A DNA stretch of 64,000 bases from a virus: positions 1 to 64,000 of IMG/VR virus record IMGVR_UViG_3300042879_003514, one strand, 5' to 3'. The translations under genes were made by a program, and so were the position numbers. Below, in pieces: positions 1-7,961 of this stretch; position 1 is the stretch's first letter; each line of letters opens with the position of its first letter. Under the pieces are notes generated by a model. The model had not been told where the DNA came from, ran no database searches, and saw only the letters and a program-made list of their open reading frames with translations.

Positions 1-318
1 CACTACTTCAAGATTGATGTGGGCAATCTAAATAATTTTTGGGGATTTAGCGAATGGATCAAAGATGTAATTAGTCAAATAGACAATCTTCCTGTTAGTG
101 TTTCGTTTCCTGTGAATGATTTGATCCCCAATACAGCGGGTGGCTTAAACTCCCCCCTGTATTTGGGGAACAATCATTTTAATGAGGGCGTATGGAAGAT
201 GAAATATTTTGTATATAACCCAATTCAAATGAGTTATATTAAACACTTAGAGAGTCATGCTGTTCATTTTATTAATCAACCATCCTATTATAGAGGATTA
301 TATGATATTCTTAATTAG
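1..318 (+). CDS. C-terminal part of an unrecognised protein, cut by the left edge
   Basis: The reading frame is already open at base 1 and ends at TAA 316-318, so the true start lies outside the window. A GTG at base 19 could be mistaken for a start, but the six codons before it are open and coding-like. The visible 105 residues are rich in aromatic residues and Asn, with no membrane segment or motif I recognise. The next gene follows after 8 bases in the same direction, which suggests one operon. Confidence 0.6.
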   Translation, partial: HYFKIDVGNLNNFWGFSEWIKDVISQIDNLPVSVSFPVNDLIPNTAGGLNSPLYLGNNHFNEGVWKMKYFVYNPIQMSYIKHLESHAVHFINQPSYYRGLYDILN

Positions 319-326
319 GTATTTCA

Positions 327-731
327 ATGGATGAAAGAAATTGGTATAAGATTAAAGATCTAGTTGGATTTATTAATCATGCTAGAGAACTTGTATTCAA
401 ATTATTTGGAGAAGTTAATGAAAAAGCAGATGATGATATAACTTATACTCTATCGGAGTTAGCACCAAAAGATAAAGAAGAACTAGATAGAATTTTAACA
501 TATGATGAATGTGTGGTGATAGCAAGAAATCATATTAAAATTAAAATTAGTAAAAAAACTAAAAGAGAAAGTTATTTTGTTAATGATACTATTCTCAGTG
601 AAATTTTAGAATCATTCAATAGTAGAATGGTTAGCAACATACTTGCTAAATTAGTTAGTGATGGTTTATTGGATAGTGCTTTTGATACAGAAAAAAATGA
701 TTTTATATTTTGGGTAGTTGACAAAAAATAA
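327..731 (+). CDS. Conserved-looking hypothetical protein, possible winged-helix C-terminus
   Basis: A soluble, charged 134-residue protein with a short purine-rich stretch before the ATG. Residues about 85-130 read as helix-helix-strand, with a hydrophobic pattern ending in FIFWVV that would suit a small winged helix. That is only a pattern impression. It sits 11 bases upstream of the RuvB-like gene and is probably co-transcribed with it. No function is assigned. Confidence 0.65.
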   Translation: MDERNWYKIKDLVGFINHARELVFKLFGEVNEKADDDITYTLSELAPKDKEELDRILTYDECVVIARNHIKIKISKKTKRESYFVNDTILSEILESFNSRMVSNILAKLVSDGLLDSAFDTEKNDFIFWVVDKK

Positions 732-742
732 TTGGAGAAAAT

Positions 743-1648
743 ATGTCTAATAGAGTTGGTAGGCCATCTAAGTTTGATGATATTATTGGTCAGTCAGATG
801 TTATAAATCGTATACGCATCGTGGCTCATGGTTGTTTAAACTCTGACGGTGTGATGCCTCATGTTTTAATTGATGGGCCTCCTGGGCTTGGTAAAACAAC
901 TATAGCGAGTGCAATAGCCAGCGAACTGAATGTGAACCTATACACGGTCAATGCTGCAAATATACGAAGCCCAAAAAATATTGTTCCATATTTGATGGGA
1001 ATTGCACCACGATCAGTTCTATTTATAGATGAAATTCATAGGCTTCCGAAACTTGTTGAGGAATTCTTATATCCTGTAATGGAAGATTTTGTATTAAATA
1101 TAACTGTGGAAGACCAACCAGAGAAAATTGATCTACCATTATTTACTATAGTTGGTGCGACAACCAGTGGCGGTAGTTTAAGTCAGCCTTTTTATGATCG
1201 TTTCACAATTAAAGAACATTTGTCTTTTTATAATGATGTTGAGTTAGCCAAACTAGCAGGATTGAACGCAAATAAACTCGGACTAATGATAAGCGAAAAT
1301 GATCTATTAGAAATTGCAAAACGAAGCAAGGGAACCCCTAGAATTTTAAATGCAAGATTACAGTGGTATAAAAATTATACCTCCTTCTATAAGGATAAGG
1401 CTTTATCTGTAGATGAAGTTTTTGATAGTCAGGGAATAGATAGTAGAGGATTGGATAATTATGATAGAATGTATTTGTTAGTATTGCAAAAGGCTAAGGG
1501 AAATGCTTTGGGTTTAAAGGGTATTTCTTCTATGACAGGGATCGCTATTGATACTATTGAAAATAGTATTGAGCCTTATCTAATAAGAAAAGGATATGTT
1601 ATTAGAACTCCTAAAGGTAGGATTATTAATAGTGCAAAGATTTCCTAA
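743..1648 (+). CDS. ruvB: RuvB-like Holliday-junction branch-migration ATPase
   Basis: AAA+ ATPase with the order of motifs seen in RuvB: Walker A GPPGLGKT (residues 45-52), Walker B LFIDEIHR (93-100), a sensor-like GATT (138-141) and an Arg in PFYDRF (153) at the arginine-finger region. The C-terminal winged helix has the RuvB-type pattern of a GLKGIS segment followed by IEPYLIRKGYV. At 301 residues it is a little shorter than bacterial RuvB. RuvB drives branch migration at recombination and replication junctions, normally with RuvA, which is not visible here. A GGAGA site precedes ATG 743. A related clamp-loader role is possible but less likely. Confidence 0.9.
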   Translation: MSNRVGRPSKFDDIIGQSDVINRIRIVAHGCLNSDGVMPHVLIDGPPGLGKTTIASAIASELNVNLYTVNAANIRSPKNIVPYLMGIAPRSVLFIDEIHRLPKLVEEFLYPVMEDFVLNITVEDQPEKIDLPLFTIVGATTSGGSLSQPFYDRFTIKEHLSFYNDVELAKLAGLNANKLGLMISENDLLEIAKRSKGTPRILNARLQWYKNYTSFYKDKALSVDEVFDSQGIDSRGLDNYDRMYLLVLQKAKGNALGLKGISSMTGIAIDTIENSIEPYLIRKGYVIRTPKGRIINSAKIS

Positions 1649-1664
1649 ATAAGTAGAGGCTATT

Positions 1665-2042
1665 ATGTATAAACATATTGTTGTAATTTTACTCTTTATT
1701 ACAAATTATTCTGTGTCAACTGATAAAATTTATTCAACTACTTTAGAAGATGCTGTATTATTATCAGAATCACAAAATAAGCCAATATTAGTTATATTTT
1801 CTGCTGAGTGGTGTAAACCATGTAGAAGATTAAAAGATGATATAAATTTTGGAAAATATAATAAAGAACTATCTAATACAATAGTATGCTTTGTTGATAT
1901 AGAAGATAGACAGGATCTAAAAAAAGAATACAAAGTAGATTCTGTGCCTGACAGCAGAATTTTGGTAGATAGGATAGAAAAACATAGAATAAATGGATAT
2001 AATCCAAATAAATATAAACAATGGTTAATGAATAATGACTAA
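1665..2042 (+). CDS. Exported thioredoxin-like protein
   Basis: Residues 1-20 form a hydrophobic signal peptide or anchor. A thioredoxin fold follows with the redox motif WCKPC (Cys50 and Cys53) after the strand ILVIFSAE. A later VPDSRI segment takes the place of the cis-proline loop. Thioredoxins of this class reduce or isomerise disulfides, and the leader suggests a periplasmic or membrane-facing role. An AGAGG site precedes the ATG, and the gene overlaps the next small membrane protein by 8 bases. The substrate is unknown. The exported protease at 3666 is the nearest other secreted product. Confidence 0.8.
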   Translation: MYKHIVVILLFITNYSVSTDKIYSTTLEDAVLLSESQNKPILVIFSAEWCKPCRRLKDDINFGKYNKELSNTIVCFVDIEDRQDLKKEYKVDSVPDSRILVDRIEKHRINGYNPNKYKQWLMNND

Positions 2043-2337
2043 TAATAGTTTATTAATTTGTATATTTATTTTTTCTATTATAATAAGTAGTGTAGTTGGT
2101 TATATTCTAGGTAGAATTAATAGTATATCCGGAAATTATGTTTCTCAATCAAAGAAATCTGAAAAAAAACATGTAATTACTAATTCTATCTCTGATATAT
2201 CTATTGATGATAAAAAATTTGTTACTGATATAAAAACAGATAGTTTTGAAAAAAAGTATGATAGTCTAGGAGATACAAAAAAATCTAAAGATAACATAAA
2301 AAATTCTGTTAATAAATTAAAAAATATGAAAGGTTAA
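2035..2337 (+). CDS. Small single-pass membrane protein with charged tail
   Basis: Residues 6-25 are a strong transmembrane helix (ICIFIFSIIISSVVGYILG). About 75 very hydrophilic Lys/Asp/Ser-rich residues follow, probably cytoplasmic and largely disordered. It overlaps the thioredoxin gene by 8 bases and ends 3 bases before the actin-like ATPase. The pairing suggests it could tether or regulate the filament protein at the membrane, but nothing in the sequence proves that. Confidence 0.65.
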   Translation: MTNNSLLICIFIFSIIISSVVGYILGRINSISGNYVSQSKKSEKKHVITNSISDISIDDKKFVTDIKTDSFEKKYDSLGDTKKSKDNIKNSVNKLKNMKG

Positions 2338-2340
2338 ATT

Positions 2341-3342
2341 ATGGCAAAAGGTCTAGATGTTGGTACAAGTTATATTGTATTATCTCAAGAAGATGACAAT
2401 CAAATTGTCTATAAAGATTTTAGAGATGCCTTTTATATTATCAAGCCAACCACGCCAGTTGCAACAAAAATGATAGAAAAAGGATTGGCTGGTAAAATTT
2501 TTATTAAAGATAATGATGGCTCTTTTATTATATTAGGTAGAGATGCCATAGAAAAAGCAGTAGAAAGAAATGATACAGCAAAAAGACCAATGTATAGAGG
2601 CGTCGTTTCTGCTAAAGAAAAGGATGCAAAAAGAATACTTGCTTTTATTCTTAAAGAAGTAGTCGGCATAGCATCAGAGTCAGGTGAAAAACTAGTATTC
2701 TGTATACCAGCACAACCAGTAGATCAAGATGATGAGGACTTTGATGTTGGGTATCATGAAGATGTTGTTAAAAGTGTGTTATCAGAATGTGGATATGATT
2801 CTAGGGCAATCAATGAAGCAGAGGCTCTTTGTTATGCCGAATTAGAATCAGACGATTATACTGGAATAGGAATAAGTTGTGGTGCTGGAATGACTAATGT
2901 TTGTGTTATGTTGAACGGTGAACCAACCGTTATATTTAGCACAACAAAGTCAGGAGATTGGATAGATCGTATGAGTGCCGTAGCAACTGGAGAAACAGAT
3001 AGTGTTGTTCAAGCGGAAAAAGAAGGAGGAGACTTTACGATTGGTCAATTAACAGATAATGCTGTGCTTAGTGCAGTCTCGGCATACTATGAGAGATTAA
3101 TAGACTATACTACAAAACAATTAACAGCAGCGCTAAATGGTCATAAATCATTACCGAAATTTAAAAATCCTTTAAAAATTGTTATTGCCGGTGGCACATC
3201 TCAGGCGAAAGGATATATAGAAATTTTTACAAATAAATTAAAAGACAATAATTTTCCTTTGCCAGTTAAAGAGGTTGTTCACGCAACAGATCCATTACAC
3301 GCTGTTTCAAAGGGATGTTTAATAGCATCTAAAGTATTGTAA
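2341..3342 (+). CDS. Actin-like (MreB/ParM-type) ATPase
   Basis: The 333-residue protein has the actin/Hsp70 nucleotide-fold signatures in order: a phosphate-1 loop GLDVGTSY near the N-terminus, a connecting segment with the conserved acid and Ala (EAEALCYAE), a phosphate-2 loop GISCGAGMTNV near residue 182, and the adenosine motif IVIAGGTS near residue 281. Family members polymerise with ATP and move plasmids, place cell-wall enzymes or organise phage DNA. The length suits ParM/Alp proteins rather than Hsp70. An AAAGG site precedes the ATG. The stop overlaps the next ATG (TAATG). I cannot tell whether it segregates DNA, positions replication or acts in the virion. Confidence 0.8.
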   Translation: MAKGLDVGTSYIVLSQEDDNQIVYKDFRDAFYIIKPTTPVATKMIEKGLAGKIFIKDNDGSFIILGRDAIEKAVERNDTAKRPMYRGVVSAKEKDAKRILAFILKEVVGIASESGEKLVFCIPAQPVDQDDEDFDVGYHEDVVKSVLSECGYDSRAINEAEALCYAELESDDYTGIGISCGAGMTNVCVMLNGEPTVIFSTTKSGDWIDRMSAVATGETDSVVQAEKEGGDFTIGQLTDNAVLSAVSAYYERLIDYTTKQLTAALNGHKSLPKFKNPLKIVIAGGTSQAKGYIEIFTNKLKDNNFPLPVKEVVHATDPLHAVSKGCLIASKVL

Positions 3343-3653
3343 TGTTTAGCTTTAGGCGAAAGATAAGACACGCCTATAGATCACCAAAATGGCAACAGGT
3401 CAGAAAACAGCATTTAGAAAACAACAATACCTGTGCTGCTTGTGGAAGAAATAAAAAACTTGAAGTTCATCATATTGAACCTGTTCATCTAAATCCCGAC
3501 AGGGAACTGGATCCATCAAATCTTATCACTCTTTGTGATGATCCTTGTCATATAGTATTTGGCCATTTAATGAATTATAAAAGTTGGAATAAATATGTAA
3601 TAAATGATTGTGAAGTGTATTTAGATAGGGTAAAAAATAAGCCTCTTAAATAA
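3342..3653 (+). CDS. HNH endonuclease
   Basis: A 103-residue HNH nuclease: a CAACGR zinc knuckle, the catalytic stretch LEVHHIEPVHL with paired His, the Asn in DPSNLITLC, and a second Cys/His pair (CDDPCH). The basic N-terminus (RRKIRHAYRSPKW) is typical of phage HNH proteins. HNH enzymes nick or cut DNA and can be free-standing homing nucleases or packaging factors. It is translationally coupled to the actin-like gene by a one-base overlap. No terminase is next to it, so a mobile-nuclease role is slightly favoured. Confidence 0.85.
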   Translation: MFSFRRKIRHAYRSPKWQQVRKQHLENNNTCAACGRNKKLEVHHIEPVHLNPDRELDPSNLITLCDDPCHIVFGHLMNYKSWNKYVINDCEVYLDRVKNKPLK

Positions 3654-3665
3654 ATGAGGTGTCTT

Positions 3666-4403
3666 GTGAAATCTTTATTAGTTCTTCTTATAATGATATG
3701 TTCATTACATGGATTTGCAGGAACTATAGACCCTAATGTGTCAGATCAAAAATATATTAAATATGCAGAAGGATTCAATTATGTTGGTAAATTATGTGGG
3801 ATTTATGATGATGGCAAGAATTTCTGTGCTTCGGCAGTAGTAATAGATGACCATTGGATTGTAACAGCAGCACATGTTGTGAAAAATTCTAATGAATGTT
3901 ATCTAACAGTAGAGGACAGAGTATTTTGTATAAATAGGGTTATTTACCATAAAGAATTTGATAAAGATGAGTTGGGTCGCTGTGATATAGCATTAGGATA
4001 TTCAGAAAAAAAGATAGGGTTAAAATTTTATCCACAACTATATGATAAAGATGATGAAGTTGGTAAATTTTGTTCTATTGCTGGTTATGGAATAACAGGA
4101 ACATTTAAAACTGGTGCAAATAAGTCTGATTTAAGAATTAGGGCTGGGTCAAACAGAATAGATAGCATATTTCGTCAGACCCTTGTGTGTTCAGCATCAA
4201 CCAGAGGCTCTAGGAACGCCACAGAACTTGAATTTTTAATTGCTAGTGGAGACAGTGGGGGTGGTTTATTCATTGATGGAAAACTGGCTGGAATCAACTC
4301 TTTTGTGATGTCAGATGACAAACCAGACTCAACCTATGGCGACGAGTGCTGTCACACACGAATTAGTGTATTTAAAGAATGGATCAGGAGTATTATAGAA
4401 TAA
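3666..4403 (+). CDS. Secreted trypsin-like serine protease
   Basis: Chymotrypsin-fold protease with all three catalytic residues: His70 in WIVTAAHVV, Asp107 in RCDIALG and Ser197 in GDSGGG (numbered from GTG 3666). Starting at GTG 3666 gives a textbook signal peptide (MKSLLVLLIM then HGFAG) with a GAGG site six bases upstream. The ATG at 3654 adds four residues and has no visible site, so the GTG is preferred. Several Cys could form disulfides after export. A phage-encoded exported protease might process host envelope or virion proteins. Its target is unknown. Confidence 0.85.
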   Translation: MKSLLVLLIMICSLHGFAGTIDPNVSDQKYIKYAEGFNYVGKLCGIYDDGKNFCASAVVIDDHWIVTAAHVVKNSNECYLTVEDRVFCINRVIYHKEFDKDELGRCDIALGYSEKKIGLKFYPQLYDKDDEVGKFCSIAGYGITGTFKTGANKSDLRIRAGSNRIDSIFRQTLVCSASTRGSRNATELEFLIASGDSGGGLFIDGKLAGINSFVMSDDKPDSTYGDECCHTRISVFKEWIRSIIE

Positions 4404-4443
4404 TATCAAACCAACTGCATAATAATTATTAGCAGATTGCTAT

Positions 4444-4474
4444 GAAGTCAAGACACAATTTTTTACTTGACTTC
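4444..4474 (+). repeat. Operator-like inverted repeat over the 4467 promoter
   Basis: Perfect 9-base arms GAAGTCAAG (4444-4452) and CTTGACTTC (4466-4474) around a 13-base spacer. The right arm contains the -35 hexamer of the promoter at 4467. No T-run follows the right arm, so it does not look like an intrinsic terminator. A dimeric repressor site is the simplest reading. Confidence 0.5.
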
Positions 4475-4494
4475 CCAAAAAACTATGCTATTGT
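4467..4494 (+). promoter_or_regulatory. Sigma70-type promoter for the small genes from 4534
   Basis: The -35 element is TTGACT (4467-4472) and the -10 element is TATTGT (4489-4494), preceded by a TG dinucleotide, with a 16-base spacer. It lies in the largest gap of the first 5 kb. Transcription would start near 4501, leaving a leader of about 33 bases that holds an AAGGAG site. Confidence 0.65.
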
Positions 4495-4533
4495 AAAGTA
4501 TTCAACAATCATAAGGAGTTAAATTGAAATAAG

Positions 4534-4722
4534 ATGCTAGATGATTTTGATAGAGAAAACAGAAAAAATAGAAAAAAACAAATTGGTAATAAAAACAAAA
4601 ACAACTACGACATAAGCGAGGAACAAAAGTTTATGTCTAAGGCAAAAAAAGCGTTCAAGAATAAAATTAGAGATTTACAAGAAGAAGAACAATGGGAAAA
4701 TTGGGAAGATGAAATATATTGA
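4534..4722 (+). CDS. Small highly charged protein, first gene after the 4467 promoter
   Basis: A 62-residue protein made almost entirely of Lys, Arg, Asn, Glu and Asp. The N-terminus is basic and the C-terminus acidic (LQEEEQWENWEDE). It is likely helical or disordered, with no hydrophobic core. The AAGGAG site is about 15 bases from the ATG, longer than usual, but an upstream in-frame TGA rules out an earlier start. Being promoter-proximal it may be made early. Function unknown. Confidence 0.55.
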   Translation: MLDDFDRENRKNRKKQIGNKNKNNYDISEEQKFMSKAKKAFKNKIRDLQEEEQWENWEDEIY

Positions 4723-4954
4723 AGAATTAAATAACGGCGATATTTTTGCTGTGGACCAACACGCATTTCTTTTGACTTCAGACTTTAAAAAGAATGGATC
4801 AAAACTTGCATACTCTTTGAAGAATGGTAATCCAAAATGGTTTGAGGCGTCTGATATTGTAGACACTATTCAAATATATACAATGGATGAAAAAAACACT
4901 ATTATCCCAATCAAAGAAACTCAAAAGAATGAATATGCTACAAAAAATATTTAA
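4709..4954 (+). CDS. Small hypothetical protein
   Basis: 81 residues with a compact beta-rich pattern (GDIFAVDQHAFLLTSDF, then KWFEASDIVDTIQIY), like the small phage proteins that carry a value-plus-label fold. It overlaps the preceding gene by 14 bases and the following gene by about 20. No catalytic motif is visible. It is supported by operon position and protein-like composition only. Confidence 0.55.
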   Translation: MKYIEELNNGDIFAVDQHAFLLTSDFKKNGSKLAYSLKNGNPKWFEASDIVDTIQIYTMDEKNTIIPIKETQKNEYATKNI

Positions 4955-5168
4955 CTTTCTTAAGTCTCTGTTTAAACACTTACGATCTGGCAGACCTAAG
5001 AGTAGTCAATCATTAATTGATTTTAGATTCGATATTTGTTCAAGCTGTGACAAAATGGATAAGTATAATAATGAATGTATCGTTTGTGGATGTAACATTA
5101 ATAATAAGAAAATTTTTATGAATAAATTAGCATGGGCTGATCAAAAATGCCCAATAGGGAAATGGTAA
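4935..5168 (+). CDS. Zinc-ribbon phage protein
   Basis: From ATG 4935 this gives about 77 residues: a basic amphipathic N-terminus (MLQKIFNFLKSLFKHLRSG), then a CSSC and CIVCGC zinc ribbon, ending in a KCPIGKW-type motif. Small proteins with this layout are, from memory, widespread in large phages and of unknown function. ATG 4887 is possible but would overlap the previous gene by 68 bases and lacks a clear site. ATG 4929 is also possible. Confidence 0.7.
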   Translation: MLQKIFNFLKSLFKHLRSGRPKSSQSLIDFRFDICSSCDKMDKYNNECIVCGCNINNKKIFMNKLAWADQKCPIGKW

Positions 5169-5170
5169 AC

Positions 5171-5836
5171 ATGGCATTTGAGTCTGTCTCTGTTTCTGAT
5201 CAAAATAATACAGAAATAGTTCCAGAAAACTGGGTTGTTCTTCTAACAACAGCGGTTAATCCATTTGGAAAAAATGATACTAATGAAATTCTATACAGAG
5301 AACAATTATACAAAAAACAGATTCATAGATGGTTAAATGATACAGATTATGAGATATTTGTAACAGAAAGCACTGGTGGGACAATACCTAATCTGCTTGA
5401 TAGTCCAAGATTACATCTAATAAATTTTAATTTAATAAAAGAATTTGGAAAATCTACATCTTCATCTTTCTACGAATCCCATAGTTTTATTAAGTTTGTA
5501 AAATTTTTTCAAGAAACAGACTTTTATGATAAAACAACTCATATATTAAAAGTAACAGGAAGATATTTTTTACCTGATATCAATAAACAAATATCTGTAT
5601 TAAGAAATTATGATGTGTATATTCAGAAACACAAATCTAAGAATTGGCAAAATACGGAATATTTTGGTATTAACAAACATCTTTTGTTAGATTTAGCAAA
5701 TAAAAACTTATCAGATAATACTAACTTAGAACACACATTTTATAATTTTATTCAGGATAAAAAACGTATGAAATTTGAGCCTTTTGAGAATAATATCTCT
5801 AGAGGCGGAGATGGAAAGACTCTTAATCCTCTATAG
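5171..5836 (+). CDS. Glycosyltransferase-like protein with a K-x-TGRYF motif
   Basis: First gene of the glycan island. The segment HILKVTGRYF near the middle resembles the motif in several small bacterial glycosyltransferase-like families from surface-sugar clusters, where it follows a TESTGG-type region and a list of strands and helices. No signal peptide or membrane helix. ATG 5171 follows the previous stop by 2 bases and has an AGGGA upstream. ATG 5147 would run into the preceding gene. Donor and acceptor are unknown. Confidence 0.6.
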   Translation: MAFESVSVSDQNNTEIVPENWVVLLTTAVNPFGKNDTNEILYREQLYKKQIHRWLNDTDYEIFVTESTGGTIPNLLDSPRLHLINFNLIKEFGKSTSSSFYESHSFIKFVKFFQETDFYDKTTHILKVTGRYFLPDINKQISVLRNYDVYIQKHKSKNWQNTEYFGINKHLLLDLANKNLSDNTNLEHTFYNFIQDKKRMKFEPFENNISRGGDGKTLNPL

Positions 5837-5841
5837 CTTTT

Positions 5842-6528
5842 ATGATACCAAATATTATTATTCAAGCTGGCGATGACATAAAATATAACAAAGTTATAGA
5901 ATATTATAAACTTAAATATTCTAATTATAAATATCAATATTTTATAGATTCCACAATTATTAATTATTTTCAAAATAACTTTGATCCATTTTTTCCTGAT
6001 ATAATAAATAAATTCAATCTATTAAAAGGGCCTCATAAAATTGATCTATTTAGATATTATTTTCTTTATAAAAATGGTGGTATTTATTTTGACACAGATA
6101 TGGAGTTGATATCTGATCTTAAAGAAATTATTGAAGATTTTGATCTCATAACAGTCATAACATCCTATAAGCGACACTTAGCAATGAATGGATTTATAGC
6201 GTGTATACCAAATCATCCTATAATATATAATGCTCTAGTCAATATATATAACTTCAATTATTCTATATCAAAAGACTATTTATATTTTTGTAGAAAATTA
6301 TATGTTTTTATAGATGAGTTTGATGAAAAAAATAAAATTAAATTACTTAATGAAAAATTTATAGGCAAAAAAACTGCGATCTCCGACACACGCCGCACAC
6401 ATATGTATCATCACTATAAAGATAAAAAAACACCATATAATAAATATGAACAATTTTTAAATTCATTATCCAAAGAAATTGAGACAGATGTTTGGGAAAA
6501 TGTATTTAATAATAAAGGAAATTACTAA
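5842..6528 (+). CDS. GT32-type glycosyltransferase (OCH1-like, DXD)
   Basis: The core matches the DXD sugar-transferase family GT32: KIDLFRYYFLYKNGGIYFDT, where the basic/acidic helix precedes the metal-binding DTD (residues 84-86), followed by DMELI. These enzymes move a sugar from a nucleotide donor to a glycan with retention of configuration. About 228 residues suits the soluble bacterial versions. The stop overlaps the next ATG (TAATG), coupling it to the cupin gene. The sugar specificity cannot be read from sequence. Confidence 0.85.
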   Translation: MIPNIIIQAGDDIKYNKVIEYYKLKYSNYKYQYFIDSTIINYFQNNFDPFFPDIINKFNLLKGPHKIDLFRYYFLYKNGGIYFDTDMELISDLKEIIEDFDLITVITSYKRHLAMNGFIACIPNHPIIYNALVNIYNFNYSISKDYLYFCRKLYVFIDEFDEKNKIKLLNEKFIGKKTAISDTRRTHMYHHYKDKKTPYNKYEQFLNSLSKEIETDVWENVFNNKGNY

Positions 6529-6902
6529 TGAATAAAATAGAAAAATATGATAAGTTATGGGGTTATGAGCTTTGGATAGAAAACAATACAGAATATTGTG
6601 GTAAACTTCTACACGTTATACCAGATAAACAATGTTCAGTCCATTATCACAAACTAAAAAAAGAAACTTTCTATGTTATAGACGGCTCTCTTATAATAGA
6701 ATATAGCGATGCTTTAATCAAGGATAAGTGGGAAAAAATGGAAGATATAAAAATATGTCAACTAAATAAAGGAGAAGCGTTTACTATTGATAGAAATATA
6801 GCTCATAGATTCTATACTGCTAATGATTCTTCATGTGATTTTATAGAAATATCTACTCATCACGATGAGAACGACTCATATAGGATAATTCAAAGTAAAT
6901 AA
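6528..6902 (+). CDS. Cupin-fold sugar-phosphate isomerase-like protein
   Basis: Single-domain cupin of 124 residues. The metal-binding first motif is CSVHYHKLKKETFYVIDGS (His-x-His, then Glu) and the second is the region ending IAHRFYT. The WGYELW opening is typical of the mannose-6-phosphate-isomerase-like cupins found beside nucleotide-sugar genes. It could isomerise or epimerise an activated sugar or simply bind one. Its place between GT32 and HAD genes supports a sugar role. Confidence 0.75.
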   Translation: MNKIEKYDKLWGYELWIENNTEYCGKLLHVIPDKQCSVHYHKLKKETFYVIDGSLIIEYSDALIKDKWEKMEDIKICQLNKGEAFTIDRNIAHRFYTANDSSCDFIEISTHHDENDSYRIIQSK

Positions 6903-6904
6903 TA

Positions 6905-7201
6905 ATGATTTATATAGTTGATATAGATAATACCATATGTCTAACTGTAGATAGCAACTACCAGTACTCTAGCCCTATGTATGAAAGAATAAATAAAATA
7001 AATTCTCTCTACAACTCCGGCCACACTATAATATATTGGACTGCCAGGGGTGCTAATTCTGGTAAAGACTGGAAAGATTTAACAGAGCAACAATTAAACG
7101 ACTGGGGTTGTTTAAGACACTCATTGATTATGAATAAACCTAAATATGATATATGGATAGATGATAAGGCAATAAATTCAAATACATTTTTTTATGATTA
7201 A
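6905..7201 (+). CDS. Small HAD-superfamily phosphatase
   Basis: At 98 residues this is a minimal HAD hydrolase. The nucleophile motif is VDIDNTI, motif II is YWTARG, and the distal acidic motif is DIWIDDKA. Such small HAD proteins are common in capsule and heptose clusters. In the ADP-heptose pathway a 7-phosphatase (GmhB) must act between the kinase and adenylyltransferase steps. This protein is shorter than GmhB and unlike its N-terminus, so that role is only an inference from position directly before the hldA-like gene. Confidence 0.75.
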   Translation: MIYIVDIDNTICLTVDSNYQYSSPMYERINKINSLYNSGHTIIYWTARGANSGKDWKDLTEQQLNDWGCLRHSLIMNKPKYDIWIDDKAINSNTFFYD

Positions 7202-7961
7202 AAATATTGCTGTAATAGGCGAATCGTGTGTTGATGAATATGTTTATGGCACTTGCGATAGAGTGTGTCCAGAAGCAGCGGCCTTGTGCTTCAAACATGA
7301 TTCTATAAAAACAATTAATATGGGCATGGCTGGTAATACGTTTAATAATATAAAAACCTTAAATAAAGAATCCAATATCGACCTAATAACTACTCAATCT
7401 CAAATAATTAAACGTAGATTCGTTGATAAAAGATATAATGCTATTATTTTTAGAGAAGATATCAATGATACTTGCGATAGAATCTCACTTAAAGATTATG
7501 ATTTTAGCAAATATGATTGCATAGTTTTTTCTGATTATTGCAAAGGGTTTTTACATGATGAGGACATTATTGATATTTGTACATTAAAAAATAACAAATG
7601 TATTACTTTTATGGATACTAAAAAGAAATTGAATCAATTTGTTCAGTACATAGATTTTATTAAAATTAACTCTAAAGAGTTTGCGACAAATGTTCTTGAC
7701 TTTAAAATGATTAATTCTCTTTGTTCTTTGATAGTAACAACTGGAGAAAATGGAGCTAACTTTTATCCAAAAGGTAATCCAGTATTCACAAATTATCCAA
7801 CTAAAAAGATTGAACTCAGAGATGTTTGTGGTGCTGGCGATACTTTCTTAGCCGCTCTAGTGACAGAATATATGAAATCTTTTGATATAGTTAAATCAAT
7901 TATATATGCCAATGATTGTTCTAGTAAGGTGGTTAGTCAATTCGGTGTGGTGACCCCTTGA
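7194..7961 (+). CDS. hldA: HldA-like heptose-7-phosphate kinase (PfkB family)
   Basis: Ribokinase/PfkB fold resembling domain I of RfaE/HldE. The N-terminal VIGESCVDEYVYG continues into a VCPEAA segment matching the PEAP motif of heptose kinases, and the C-terminal active site is DVCGAGDTFLAAL, with the catalytic Asp in GAGD. Such kinases phosphorylate D-glycero-D-manno-heptose 7-phosphate at C1. At 255 residues it is shorter than RfaE domain I (about 320), with several linkers trimmed. It overlaps both neighbours and is directly followed by the matching adenylyltransferase and epimerase, which supports the call. Confidence 0.8.
   Translation: MIKNIAVIGESCVDEYVYGTCDRVCPEAAALCFKHDSIKTINMGMAGNTFNNIKTLNKESNIDLITTQSQIIKRRFVDKRYNAIIFREDINDTCDRISLKDYDFSKYDCIVFSDYCKGFLHDEDIIDICTLKNNKCITFMDTKKKLNQFVQYIDFIKINSKEFATNVLDFKMINSLCSLIVTTGENGANFYPKGNPVFTNYPTKKIELRDVCGAGDTFLAALVTEYMKSFDIVKSIIYANDCSSKVVSQFGVVTP

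Noticed and set aside
4444-4474. Terminator for the protease gene
   Set aside because: The T-run is inside the loop and no T-run follows the right arm, so it does not fit an intrinsic terminator.
6905-7201. Calling the small HAD protein GmhB
   Set aside because: It is about half the usual length and lacks the GmhB N-terminal pattern, so the pathway link is only positional.
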